A stretch of 64,000 nt of DNA, taken from Polyangia bacterium. Its GTDB lineage: Bacteria > Myxococcota_A > Polyangia > Fen-1088. How positions within the stretch are numbered: position 1 is the first letter of the stretch; every line of letters starts with the position of its first letter. The position numbers and the translations under genes are program-made. This document shows positions 8,786 through 19,881 of this stretch, one piece after another. The notes under the pieces were generated by a model. It was not told the DNA's origin and made no database searches. It was given only the letters and a program-made list of their open reading frames with translations. The stretch spans positions 121,982 through 185,981 of the forward strand of contig DATATI010000087.1 of the NCBI GenBank assembly GCA_036268875.1, read 5' to 3'.

Positions 8786-10393
8786 GTGAGCGTCAACGAT
8801 GGCAGCGGCACGCCGGCGGTCAACACCGGCAAGTCCATCAGCGGCGAGATCCAGGCGTCGCCGCCCACGGCGACGACGATGACCGGCGAGCTGGCCCTGG
8901 AAGCGGTTTCGGTGAGCAAGTATTTCGGATCGCTCATCGCGCTGTCGGACGTTTCGCTGCGCTTGCGGCGCGGGACCGTGCACGCACTGCTGGGCGAAAA
9001 CGGCGCCGGCAAGAGCACGCTGGTCAAGTGCATCATGGGCTATTACCAGGCCGACAGCGGCAAGGTGATGGTGAACGGCGTTCCCTCGCGCATCAAGAAT
9101 CCGCGCGACGCCGCCGGGCTGGGGGTGGGCATGGTCTACCAGCACTTCACGCTGGTCGATAACATGACCGTGGCCGAGAACCTGGTCCTGTCCCGTCGCA
9201 ACCTGCCGTTCGTCTTCGACTGGGCCGCCGAGTACAAGGCGGTCAGCGTGTTCATGGAACGCATGCCGTTCCGTCTGGATCCGCGCCGCCCGGTGCGCAT
9301 GCTGGCCGCCGGCGAGAAGCAAAAGCTGGAGATCTTGAAGCAGCTTTATCTCGGCAGCGCCATCGTCATCCTGGACGAGCCGACGTCGGTGCTGACGCCC
9401 GACGAAGCCGACGAGGTGCTGGGTCTGTTGCGCCAGATGACCCGCGACGGCAAGCTGACGGTGCTGATGATCTCGCACAAGTTCCGCGAGGTGATGAAGT
9501 TCGCCGACGAGGTCACGGTCTTGCGGCGCGGGCGGCTGGTGGGGCGGGGCCTGGTGGCCGAGCTGACGCCCGACGCGATGGCGCGCATGATGGTGGGCGA
9601 CGAACCGCCGCGCGCCAACCAGCAGCGCGCCCAGCGCGACGCCGGCCCGGCGACCCTGGAGATCAAGTCGCTGCACGCCGACGACGATCTGGGCACGCCG
9701 GCGCTGACCGATTTTTCGCTGCTGGTGCGCGCCGGCGAGATCGTCGGCATCGCCGGCGTCTCAGGCAACGGTCAAGAGGAATTGGTCGAGGTGCTGGCCG
9801 GCCAGCGCGTGGCCCGGGCCGGCACCGTGGTCATCAACGGCGATCGCTATCAAGCCAAGCGCGCCGAGATGCGCAATCAGAAAGTCCGCTGCCTGCCCGA
9901 CGAGCCGCTGCGCAACGCCTGCGTGGGGGCCATGACCGTCGCCGAGAACATCGGGTTTCGTCGCTTCGATCGACAACCGTTCGCCATCGGCCGCACGCTG
10001 GTCAGCCAGAGGGCCCTGCGCAAGAGCGCCCGATCCCTGATCGCCGAGTACGGCATCCGCACGCCCGGTCCGGACGCGCCCATCGGCAGCCTGTCGGGCG
10101 GCAACGTCCAGCGCGCGGTGCTGGCGCGCGAGCTGCACGAAGACGTGGCGCTGCTGGTGGCGTCGAACCCGTGCTTCGGCCTCGACTTCGCCGCGGTGGC
10201 GGAGATCCGGTCGCGCCTGATGGAGGCGCGCAACCGCGGCGCCGCCGTCTTGCTGATCAGCGCCGACCTCGACGAGATTTTCGCCCTCGCCGATCGCATC
10301 GTGGTGATCAGCGAGGGCCGCGCCACCCACGCCGTCGATATCGCCGAGGCGGATCTGGGCGTCATCGGCCGGCACATGGCGGGTCACGCGTGA
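8786..10393 (+). CDS. ABC transporter ATP-binding protein with two ATPase domains (BMP/nucleoside type)
   Basis: A cytoplasmic 535-residue ATPase with tandem ABC domains. The first has Walker [10 protein letters not shown] near residue 71, an unusual signature region ([11 protein letters not shown]) and Walker B VILDEPTS. The second has a degenerate Walker A (GVSGNGQEE), signature LSGGNVQRA and a non-canonical Walker B ([10 protein letters not shown]), as is normal for the NupA/YufO class in which one site is catalytically impaired. The GTG at 8786 is preceded by GGAGG at 7 bases; an upstream ATG at 8781 is closed after two codons. The stop overlaps the GTG of the second hydrolase. About 35 N-terminal residues precede the fold and have no obvious function. 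Confidence 0.92.
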   Translation: MSVNDGSGTPAVNTGKSISGEIQASPPTATTMTGELALEAVSVSKYFGSLIALSDVSLRLRRGTVHALLGENGAGKSTLVKCIMGYYQADSGKVMVNGVPSRIKNPRDAAGLGVGMVYQHFTLVDNMTVAENLVLSRRNLPFVFDWAAEYKAVSVFMERMPFRLDPRRPVRMLAAGEKQKLEILKQLYLGSAIVILDEPTSVLTPDEADEVLGLLRQMTRDGKLTVLMISHKFREVMKFADEVTVLRRGRLVGRGLVAELTPDAMARMMVGDEPPRANQQRAQRDAGPATLEIKSLHADDDLGTPALTDFSLLVRAGEIVGIAGVSGNGQEELVEVLAGQRVARAGTVVINGDRYQAKRAEMRNQKVRCLPDEPLRNACVGAMTVAENIGFRRFDRQPFAIGRTLVSQRALRKSARSLIAEYGIRTPGPDAPIGSLSGGNVQRAVLARELHEDVALLVASNPCFGLDFAAVAEIRSRLMEARNRGAAVLLISADLDEIFALADRIVVISEGRATHAVDIAEADLGVIGRHMAGHA

Positions 10394-11076
10394 GCGTCGC
10401 CGCGGCAGTCGCCAACATCCCCGCCACGCCGTATCCGTTCCCCGGCGCCGGCAACGTGGCGCTGGTGGTGATCGACATGCAGCGCGATTTTCTCGAGCCG
10501 GGCGGCTTCGGCGCGGCGCTGGGCAACGACGTGACGCGCTTGCAGGCCATCGTTCCGACGCTGGCCCGTTTGATCGGCGCCTTTCGCGCGGCGCGCTTGC
10601 CGATCATCCACACCAAGGAAGGCCACCGGGCGGATCTAGCCGACTGCCCGCCGGCCAAACGCACGCGCGGCAAAATCGGCCTGCGCATCGGCGACAAAGG
10701 TCCGATGGGGCGCATCTTGATTCTGGGCGAGCCCGGCAACGACTTCGTGCCCGAACTGGCGCCCGGCCCCGGCGAGCTGATCCTGCCCAAGCCAGGAAAA
10801 GGCGCTTTTTATGCCACCGACCTCGACGCCACCTTGCGCGCGCGCAAGATCCAGCGCCTGGTCATCACCGGCGTGACCACGGAGGTCTGCGTGCAGACGA
10901 CCATGCGCGAGGCGAACGATCGCGGTTATGACTGCCTGCTGGTGGAAGACTGCACGGAGAGTTATTTCCCCGAATTCAAGGCCGCCACGCTGGCCATGGT
11001 CGCCGCGCAGGGCGGGATCGTCGGGTGGACCGCGCCCGCCGGCGCCGTCATCGACGGGCTGGGAGCCGGGGGATGA
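10390..11076 (+). CDS. Second isochorismatase-like cysteine hydrolase, paralogue of the biuret hydrolase
   Basis: The 228-residue product is clearly paralogous to the hydrolase at 8071: both share VIDMQ-x-DF, HT-x-EGHR-x-DLAD, KPGKG, [14 protein letters not shown] and a Gln after the last helix. The expected triad is Asp33, Lys134 and Cys167, with Gln207 matching Gln215 of the first copy. It starts at a GTG overlapping the ATPase stop (GTGA). Plausible substrates are triuret, guanylurea or a carbamoyl amide, because characterised members of this subfamily act on these. It may supply biuret to the first enzyme. The substrate is inference; enzyme class and active site are seen directly. Confidence 0.82.
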   Translation: MSVAAAVANIPATPYPFPGAGNVALVVIDMQRDFLEPGGFGAALGNDVTRLQAIVPTLARLIGAFRAARLPIIHTKEGHRADLADCPPAKRTRGKIGLRIGDKGPMGRILILGEPGNDFVPELAPGPGELILPKPGKGAFYATDLDATLRARKIQRLVITGVTTEVCVQTTMREANDRGYDCLLVEDCTESYFPEFKAATLAMVAAQGGIVGWTAPAGAVIDGLGAGG

Positions 11077-11435
11077 ATGCCACCGCTCGTCTGGTCTTCC
11101 CCAACCTTCCCGAAAGGGTGTCGCGGGCCGATCTGCCGTGGAAACCGCTGCGTCCCGGGGTGGACATTTATCGGCTCTACGGCGGGTCGGAAGGCGAAGA
11201 CGGGCCCAGCGCGGCTCTGCTACTGTACGCGCCCGGCGCGACGGTTCCCGAACACACGCACCCCGGTCATGAGCACATCTATGTTCTCAGCGGCAGCCAG
11301 GCCGACGAAAACGGCGTCTACGGCGCCGGCAGCCTTATCGTCAATCGACCCGGCACCCAGCACAGCGTCCGCAGCCCCAACGGCTGCGTCGTCCTGGTCA
11401 TCTGGGAACGGCCCGTCGTCTTCACCGAGCGCTGA
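11073..11435 (+). CDS. Single-domain cupin (ChrR-like)
   Basis: The 120-residue product has one cupin barrel: [20 protein letters not shown] supplies the first metal-ligand motif with several His and Glu, and [11 protein letters not shown] supplies the last His. The start ATG overlaps the preceding stop (ATGA). Small ChrR-type cupins are often found near urease genes but their function there is unsettled; metal storage, sensing or a small isomerase or hydrolase role are all possible. It is the last gene before ureD and its 3' end abuts or overlaps ureD, see that entry. Confidence 0.85.
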   Translation: MNATARLVFPNLPERVSRADLPWKPLRPGVDIYRLYGGSEGEDGPSAALLLYAPGATVPEHTHPGHEHIYVLSGSQADENGVYGAGSLIVNRPGTQHSVRSPNGCVVLVIWERPVVFTER

Positions 11436-12297
11436 CGCCGCGGTCGGCGGTGTTGGCGCCGGCTGGGACGCGGCGCTGGAGCTGGCGTTTGCGCCGGCCA
11501 CGGTGCTGGCGCGGCGCCGTCACCACGGCCCGCTGGCGGTGCAACGGACGTTTCATCCCGAGGGTCCGTCGGTGTGTCACGTCTACGTGCTGCACCCGCC
11601 GGGCGGTATCGTCGGCGGCGATCACCTGCGCATCGCCGCCACCGTCGCTGCCGGCGCGCACGCGCTGCTGACCACGCCCGCCGCCACCAAGGTCTATCGC
11701 AGCAGCGGCGCGCGGGCCCAGCAACGCCAGCACCTCTCGGTCGCCGCCGGCGGCGCGCTGGAGTGGTTGCCGCAAGAGACGATTCTATTCGACGGCGCGC
11801 ACGTCGATCTGGAGACGCGCGTCGATCTGCAGTCGGGCGCGCGCTTCATCGGCATGGAGACCCTGTGCTTCGGTCTGCCCGCCCGCGGGGAAGCTTTCGC
11901 CCGCGGCCGCTGCCGGCAAGCGCTGGAGCTGTGGCAGGACGGACGGCCGCTGCTCATCGAACGCGGGCGCTTCGACGGCGACGCACCGGTCAGCGCCGCG
12001 CGCTGGGGCCTGGGCGGCGCGCCGGTGCTGGGCACGCTGCTGGCGACCACGCCCGCGGTGTCGCCGGCGGGCGCGTCGATGGCGGCCGTCGTCGACCAGC
12101 TTCGCGCGCTGGTCACAGAGCTGCCGTCCGGCGATCTGGGCGCGATCACCACCGTCGGTGACGGCGCCGCGCTGGTGTGCCGGTACCTGGGCGCCAGCAC
12201 CGAACGCTGCGCCACCTTCTTGCGCGGCGCCTGGCGCTTGCTGCGCCCGACGATGATCGGCCGCCCGGCCACCCCACCGCGCATCTGGGCCACCTGA
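11281..12297 (+). CDS. ureD: Urease accessory protein UreD
   Basis: UreD is a scaffold in the UreDFG complex that delivers nickel to urease. Conserved stretches are ALELAFAPATVLARRRHHGPL, YVLHPPGGIVGGD, LLTTPAATKVYRS and ARFIGMETLCFGLPARGE. The start is a problem: conserved homology begins near 11464, but the frame has no ATG, GTG, TTG or CTG between 11284 and 11475. The nearest upstream ATG (11281) overlaps the cupin by 155 bases and adds about 60 unrelated residues; the nearest downstream GTG (11503) would remove conserved residues. Either a non-standard start coupled to the cupin stop, or a base error near 11435, seems likely. The stop at 12295-12297 is certain. Confidence 0.8.
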   Translation: MFSAAARPTKTASTAPAALSSIDPAPSTASAAPTAASSWSSGNGPSSSPSADAAVGGVGAGWDAALELAFAPATVLARRRHHGPLAVQRTFHPEGPSVCHVYVLHPPGGIVGGDHLRIAATVAAGAHALLTTPAATKVYRSSGARAQQRQHLSVAAGGALEWLPQETILFDGAHVDLETRVDLQSGARFIGMETLCFGLPARGEAFARGRCRQALELWQDGRPLLIERGRFDGDAPVSAARWGLGGAPVLGTLLATTPAVSPAGASMAAVVDQLRALVTELPSGDLGAITTVGDGAALVCRYLGASTERCATFLRGAWRLLRPTMIGRPATPPRIWAT

Positions 12298-12339
12298 ATT
12301 TTTTTCGACCGACCCACGCAGGCGAAAGACGGCCACCCC

Positions 12340-14681
<2,342 letters not shown>

Positions 14682-14694
14682 GAGATCGAACGCC

Positions 14695-15306
14695 ATGCTC
14701 AACGTGCACGAAGTGATCCCCGCCGCCGCCGTCGACCAGGGTAACGATGCACCCGATGGGATCGTCACGCTGACCTTCGAAGAACGCCGCCGCAGCCGCC
14801 TGCTGGCCCATCTTGACGACGGGCGCGAGCTGGCGCTGCGGTTGCCGCGCGGAACGGTGTTGCGCGACGGCGATCGCCTGCGCGCGCGCGACGGCAGCGT
14901 GGTGGTGGCGGTGCGCGCCGCCGCCGAGAGCCTGTCGGTCGGGAACACCCGTCATCCGCACCTGCTCACCCGCGCGGCGTATCACCTGGGCAACCGCCAC
15001 GTCCCGGTGGAGATCGGTGCCGGGTGGGTGGCGTACGCGCACGATCACGTGCTGGATGCGCTGGTGCGCGCGCTGGGCCTGGAGATCGAGGCGCGGGTGG
15101 CGCCGTTCGAACCGGAGGTGGGCGCCTTTCACACCGAACGCGGCGGCCACCACCACGGCGACGGCGTCGCGCACGATCACAACCACCCACACGACCACGC
15201 GCACGCGCCCGACCACGACGAACACGGCAGCGACCAAGCGCCCGGCGACCACGCGCAAGCGGACCACGAAAGCCACGACCATGATGAAGGCTCCCCTCAG
15301 CACTGA
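14695..15306 (+). CDS. ureE: Urease accessory nickel chaperone UreE with His-rich tail
   Basis: UreE carries nickel to the UreDFG complex. The 203-residue product has the peptide-binding N-domain (TLTFEERRRSRLLAHLDDGRE), the metal-binding domain (GNTRHPHL, AYHLGNRHVPVEI, YAHDHVLDALVRALGLE) and, from about residue 150, a tail in which His makes up about a third of residues mixed with Asp and Glu, as in Klebsiella UreE. AGGAGATC precedes the ATG. The His-rich coding end overlaps ureF by 26 bases. Confidence 0.94.
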   Translation: MLNVHEVIPAAAVDQGNDAPDGIVTLTFEERRRSRLLAHLDDGRELALRLPRGTVLRDGDRLRARDGSVVVAVRAAAESLSVGNTRHPHLLTRAAYHLGNRHVPVEIGAGWVAYAHDHVLDALVRALGLEIEARVAPFEPEVGAFHTERGGHHHGDGVAHDHNHPHDHAHAPDHDEHGSDQAPGDHAQADHESHDHDEGSPQH

Positions 15307-16003
15307 GCCGTCGCCGCGCGCGGCCGGGGCGCTCGGCGAGGCGGCGTTGCTGCGTCTGCTGCAGCTTTGCAGCCCGGCGCTGCCCATCGGGGCCTTCGCT
15401 TATTCGCAGGCGCTGGAGCCGGCGGTCGCCGCTGGCTGGGTGTGCGACGAAGCCACGGCGATCGATTGGATCAGCGGCCTGCTGGAGGGAAGCCTGACCG
15501 CTCTGGATCTGCCGATCGTCGAGCGCCTGCACGCCGCCTGGTCGGCGAACGACGTTGCCACCGTCGACGATTGGACCGCGCTTTTGGCCGCCTCGCGCTC
15601 CTCGCGCGAGCTGCAAGCCGAAGAGCGGCACCTGGGCGCCGCGCTGGCCCGGGTGCTGGACGGCGTGGGCATCGCGGAAGCCGCCGCCTGGACCGCGCGC
15701 GCCGACGTCACGTACGCCGCGATGTTCGCCCTCGCCGCCAGCCGCTGGGGCATTCCGGTCGCTGTCGCGCTGTCCGCTTACGCCTTCGTCTGGTGCGAGA
15801 CGCAGGTCAGCGCTGCCGTTCGTCTGATCCCGCTCGGCCAAAGCGCCGGCCAGCGGGTCTTGTCGGCCCTGTCCGCGACCATTCCCGCCTGCGTCGTTTT
15901 CGCGCGCGCCGTCGCCGACCACGACATCGGCGCCGCCGCGCCGTCGCACGCCATCGCCAGCGCCGTTCACGAAACGCAATACTCGCGGCTTTTCCGGTCG
16001 TGA
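15281..16003 (+). CDS. ureF: Urease accessory protein UreF
   Basis: UreF gates GTP hydrolysis by UreG in the activation complex. The 240-residue all-helical product shows [24 protein letters not shown] near the N-terminus, [14 protein letters not shown] in the middle and [13 protein letters not shown] near residue 190. It starts at ATG 15281, inside the 3' end of ureE, in a different frame. The frame is open far upstream, but those residues do not resemble UreF and overlap ureE. The product ends in YSRLFRS, a normal C-terminus. Confidence 0.93.
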   Translation: MMKAPLSTEPSPRAAGALGEAALLRLLQLCSPALPIGAFAYSQALEPAVAAGWVCDEATAIDWISGLLEGSLTALDLPIVERLHAAWSANDVATVDDWTALLAASRSSRELQAEERHLGAALARVLDGVGIAEAAAWTARADVTYAAMFALAASRWGIPVAVALSAYAFVWCETQVSAAVRLIPLGQSAGQRVLSALSATIPACVVFARAVADHDIGAAAPSHAIASAVHETQYSRLFRS

Positions 16004-16023
16004 GCCAAACAGGGAGCCAAGCC

Positions 16024-16659
<636 letters not shown>

Positions 16660-16689
16660 GGAAGCAACCCGACTGGAGGGCGGCGACCG

Positions 16690-17124
16690 TCAGCCCATCG
16701 GCGGCGCTTGCGGAACGCCGAAGGCGTCACGCAGCGACGGATAGCGGACCTTGGGTGTGTCGACGTCGTGCAGGCCAATGCGCAACGACACCGATTTTCC
16801 GTCGCCCCACGGCCACCACAACCCGAACGCCCCCGGTGCGCCGGGATCGCCGCCCCAAAGCAAGAGCTGCCCGGGGCGCACGCCGCCGTATTCATCGGCC
16901 AGCGCGCGCGGCGCCGCCGGCGCCTGGGCCAATGTCGCGCTGTCAAACACCAACGGCAACACGCCGGCGTACGCCGCCTGCGCCAGATTTTTCTGGGCCA
17001 TCTCGATCGTCGACATCACGCACTTCATGCGACGGTCGTATCCCCACTCGGGCGCGGGCCATGCCGCGCGTACTTTCACCAGATCCGCGAACAGCTTTCC
17101 CCACAGTGGCTCAGCACTCGCCAT
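16690..17124 (-). CDS. Conserved-looking hypothetical protein, 144 residues
   Basis: I do not recognise this protein. The start ATG 17124 was chosen because the frame upstream encodes Arg/His-rich sequence typical of spurious GC-rich reading. The product is soluble, Trp-rich (WGKLF, GLWWPWGDG) and without signal peptide or membrane segment. It begins MASAEPLWGKLFADL and ends in a Pro-rich stretch. It converges with ureG and lies downstream of the lipoprotein gene on the same strand, but 47 bases apart, so it may be independently expressed. No function is proposed. Confidence 0.55.
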   Translation of the reverse strand: MASAEPLWGKLFADLVKVRAAWPAPEWGYDRRMKCVMSTIEMAQKNLAQAAYAGVLPLVFDSATLAQAPAAPRALADEYGGVRPGQLLLWGGDPGAPGAFGLWWPWGDGKSVSLRIGLHDVDTPKVRYPSLRDAFGVPQAPPMG

Positions 17125-17171
17125 CGCCCTATCGTAAACGGTTCTGTCACAACCACAAGAAGGGCATCCGG

Positions 17172-18233
17172 CTATCGCTGGCGGCTGATGGCGCCGATGG
17201 CGCCCGATACGGCGATGTAGTCGTCGCCCGCCGCCGGCGTGGCGGTCTTGGCCAGATAGCGCCGCGCCTGTCGCAACAAAGGGACATCTTGTGCCTTCAA
17301 GATCGTCGGCAGCGAAGCGGCCCACGCCGTGCCTTCCGCCGGCGTCTTCAAACCGTCCAGCGCGGCAGCATCGCCGTCGAGCAACGCGCCGAAGGCCTGC
17401 AACCAGTGCTCGCGAATCCGCGCGGGCGCCGCGCTCGCCTTGCCGGCGCGGGCGGCCGATGGCCCGCCGGCCAGCACGGCCTGAATCGCCGCCCGCGCCT
17501 CGGCGGGCATCGCCGACACGTCAACGGTTCGCAAGGCCTGGGCCGCCTCCGGGGTCAACTGGAACACCAGCAGCCAGATGGCGATCAGCCGCCCGGGGTG
17601 CTTGCCGTCGGCGGCGATGCGCGCCAGCGCCGGCGTCGATCGACTCTCGTCCTGGCTGCCGTAAAGAAAAAGCGCGCCCAGCTGGGCATCGACGTTGGCG
17701 TCGCCGGTGGGCCCTGGCAGCGCGTAGTGATGCCCGGTGTCGGCCAGCCAGCGCGCGCCCGCCGCCGAGACGTCGAATCCTTCGTAGGCGCGGGCGGCCA
17801 GGGTCTCGATCCACAGCCGCAGATCGATGTCTTCCAGCGGCGCGCCGGTCCACAAGCGCACCTGCAGCGCCTTCGATTCGATTCCCGGATCCACCGCCAT
17901 CAAAAGCGCAGCGCCGTCGAAGAGAAAGAAAGGATCGGCCGCTGGATCATTCAAAGCGGCGCGCAAGCACGGCGCCAGCCGGAGCGGATCGGCTTGCACG
18001 TCCTTCCAAAGCCGATCAAGTAGCGCCGACTTGCCGTCCTGTTCAGCCGGGGTCAGGCGGGAGGGTTTGAACGTGTACGTGGCGCGGATGCGCGCCGCCA
18101 GCGCCTGGCATTCCGGCGTCGGCGGCGTGGCCGGCGCCGTCACCGCCGTGGCGGGCGTGACAGGTGCCGGGCCGTGACAGCCACCCATCGCCAGCAGCAT
18201 GGCCACCGCGCCGACCGCCCGCCATCGGAACAA
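17172..18233 (-). CDS. Putative lipoprotein of unknown function, 353 residues
   Basis: The product begins with a short signal peptide ending in a lipobox-like LLAMGGC, then an Ala/Pro/Thr linker and about 310 residues of helical sequence with no recognised domain. Long Ala/Leu-rich helices suggest a TPR- or HEAT-like solenoid. The start is a TTG directly after the stop codon of the upstream metallo-beta-lactamase gene (TGATTG), so translation is probably coupled. Later in-frame ATGs would destroy the signal peptide. The tight link suggests an envelope partner for that enzyme, but its role is unknown. Confidence 0.65.
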   Translation of the reverse strand: MFRWRAVGAVAMLLAMGGCHGPAPVTPATAVTAPATPPTPECQALAARIRATYTFKPSRLTPAEQDGKSALLDRLWKDVQADPLRLAPCLRAALNDPAADPFFLFDGAALLMAVDPGIESKALQVRLWTGAPLEDIDLRLWIETLAARAYEGFDVSAAGARWLADTGHHYALPGPTGDANVDAQLGALFLYGSQDESRSTPALARIAADGKHPGRLIAIWLLVFQLTPEAAQALRTVDVSAMPAEARAAIQAVLAGGPSAARAGKASAAPARIREHWLQAFGALLDGDAAALDGLKTPAEGTAWAASLPTILKAQDVPLLRQARRYLAKTATPAAGDDYIAVSGAIGAISRQR

Positions 18234-19193
18234 TCAGTTGGCCTTGTGGGCTTTCTTGGCGGCCCCGGCCCTTTCGGGCGCGGCCGGCCAGGTCTTCACG
18301 ATCATCTCGACCAGCTGATCGCCTTTGACCATCATCTGGCCGAACTTGGCGTCCCACTCGGCGGTAGGCTTCGACGCCTTGATGTCATCGACCGACTTCT
18401 TGGCGGCGATCTGTTTGCCGATGCGGTCGTGGATCTGAACCAGCATGTCGTGCCAGGCCTTCAGATCGGCCTTGCTGGAGATCTGGCCATGGCCCGGAAT
18501 GATCTTGGTGTTGTCGTCGCACATCGCCAGCACCTTCTCGGCCGCGGTGATGAACCCGGCGAAGACGCCGCCGTTGTTGGTGTCGACCAGCGGGTAAGAG
18601 ATGGTGACGAACGTGTCGCCCATGTGAATGACGTTGGCCTTCTTGAAGTGCACGATGGCGTCGCCGTCGGTGTGCGCCGGTGGGACATGGAAGACGTGAA
18701 TCTCGTCGCCGTTCAGGTGCAAGGTGACGTCGTCGCTGAAGGTCACCACCGGCAGCGCGGCCGGCGGCAGGGCCGGGAAGGTCATCTTTTGTCCGAGAAA
18801 ATCCATGAATTGATCGACGCTCAGCCGTTTGCGGACGTTGTCGTGGGCGATGATCACCGCGCCGGCGGCGGCCATGGCCGGGTTGCCGCCGGTGTGGTCG
18901 GCGTGCCAGTGGGTGTTGACGACAAATCGCACTGGCTTTTTCGTCAGGGCGCCCAGCGCCGCCTTCAGCTTGGGAGTCATCGGCGCGATCTCGTCGTCGA
19001 TGATGAACACGCCGTCGTCGCCCACGGTGACGGCGACGTTGCCGCCGGCAAAACCGTTTTCTCCCTCGATGACCGAGACGCCGCCCGCCACCGGGCTGGT
19101 CTTCAGCGTCACCTTCGCGGGATCGCCCATCTGCGCCAGCGCGGGGGCGCTGGCCAGCAGAACGGCCATTGTGGACATCGTGATTTTTTTCAT
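18234..19193 (-). CDS. Exported metallo-beta-lactamase-fold hydrolase
   Basis: The 319-residue product has a signal peptide (MKKITMSTMAVLLASAPALAQ), so it is likely periplasmic. The metal site is complete: His95, His97, Asp99 and His100 in NTHWHADHTGG, His in PPAHTDGD, Asp in HMGDTF and His in IPGHGQI. ATG 19193 was chosen over one 18 bases upstream because the signal peptide starts there. The sequence belongs to a broad class that includes subclass B lactamase relatives and quinoprotein-relay hydrolases. The exact substrate cannot be deduced, and I do not call it an antibiotic-resistance gene. Confidence 0.85.
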   Translation of the reverse strand: MKKITMSTMAVLLASAPALAQMGDPAKVTLKTSPVAGGVSVIEGENGFAGGNVAVTVGDDGVFIIDDEIAPMTPKLKAALGALTKKPVRFVVNTHWHADHTGGNPAMAAAGAVIIAHDNVRKRLSVDQFMDFLGQKMTFPALPPAALPVVTFSDDVTLHLNGDEIHVFHVPPAHTDGDAIVHFKKANVIHMGDTFVTISYPLVDTNNGGVFAGFITAAEKVLAMCDDNTKIIPGHGQISSKADLKAWHDMLVQIHDRIGKQIAAKKSVDDIKASKPTAEWDAKFGQMMVKGDQLVEMIVKTWPAAPERAGAAKKAHKAN

Positions 19194-19238
19194 GGGCGCA
19201 GTCTGCCGCAAAGATTCACCCCGTCAAACTGGCGGGGA

Positions 19239-19811
19239 CTATTCCAGATGCGCTTCGATGCGTGGATCCGGGACCAGCCAGATCAGGGCCACCAGCACGT
19301 AGATCGCCGCCGATATCCAGGGCGCGACGAACGCCAGCGGAATCGCCGACACGTACAGCAGCGCCGACACCTTGCCCTTGCGATCGGCGCCGACGGCCTT
19401 GGCCAGCTTCGAACCCGGACCTTGGTTGGCGATGATCGTGCGCAGCAAGATGGTGTACGCGATGGCCGCGCCCAGCAGCAGCGCGCCGTAGACGGCAGTG
19501 GGCAGGGGCGCCAGATGGTTTTCACCCATCCAACCCATCCCGAACGGGATCAACGACAGCCAGAACAACAGGTGGTTGTTTGCCCAGAGGATCTTGCCGT
19601 TCACGCGCTCCGTGGCGTGCAGCATGTGGTGGTGGTTGTTCCAGTAGATGCCGATGAAGACGAAGCTCAGCAGGTAGGTGAGGAAGATCGGCAGCAGCGG
19701 TCGCAGATCCGTCCACGAGGGGCCGTGTGGAACCTTCAACTCCAGCACCATGATGGTGATCAGGATGGCGATGACGCCGTCGCTGAAGGCTTCCAGTCGT
19801 CCCTTGGTCAT
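19239..19811 (-). CDS. TMEM175-family (DUF1211) potassium channel-like membrane protein
   Basis: The 190-residue product has the family-diagnostic first helix GRLEAFSDGVIAILIT with the RxxxFSD motif, followed by five more hydrophobic helices, matching a bacterial six-helix TMEM175 subunit that forms tetrameric potassium-permeable channels. Other markers are YWNNHHHMLHATERVNGKILWANNHLLFWLSL, where the His cluster and WxNN are typical. It stands alone on the minus strand, divergent from nothing obvious, about 45 bases before the metallo-beta-lactamase start. Confidence 0.9.
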   Translation of the reverse strand: MTKGRLEAFSDGVIAILITIMVLELKVPHGPSWTDLRPLLPIFLTYLLSFVFIGIYWNNHHHMLHATERVNGKILWANNHLLFWLSLIPFGMGWMGENHLAPLPTAVYGALLLGAAIAYTILLRTIIANQGPGSKLAKAVGADRKGKVSALLYVSAIPLAFVAPWISAAIYVLVALIWLVPDPRIEAHLE

Positions 19812-19881
19812 GGCAGGCGACTTTAGCGCGCGTGCCCGCGGATGGCGGCGGACACAAAAAGAAACCGGTCAAGGAGCCGGA

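Noticed and set aside
18234..19193. Antibiotic-resistance metallo-beta-lactamase
   Set aside because: The metal motif is present, but the overall sequence does not show subclass-specific features I can recognise; kept as a general hydrolase.
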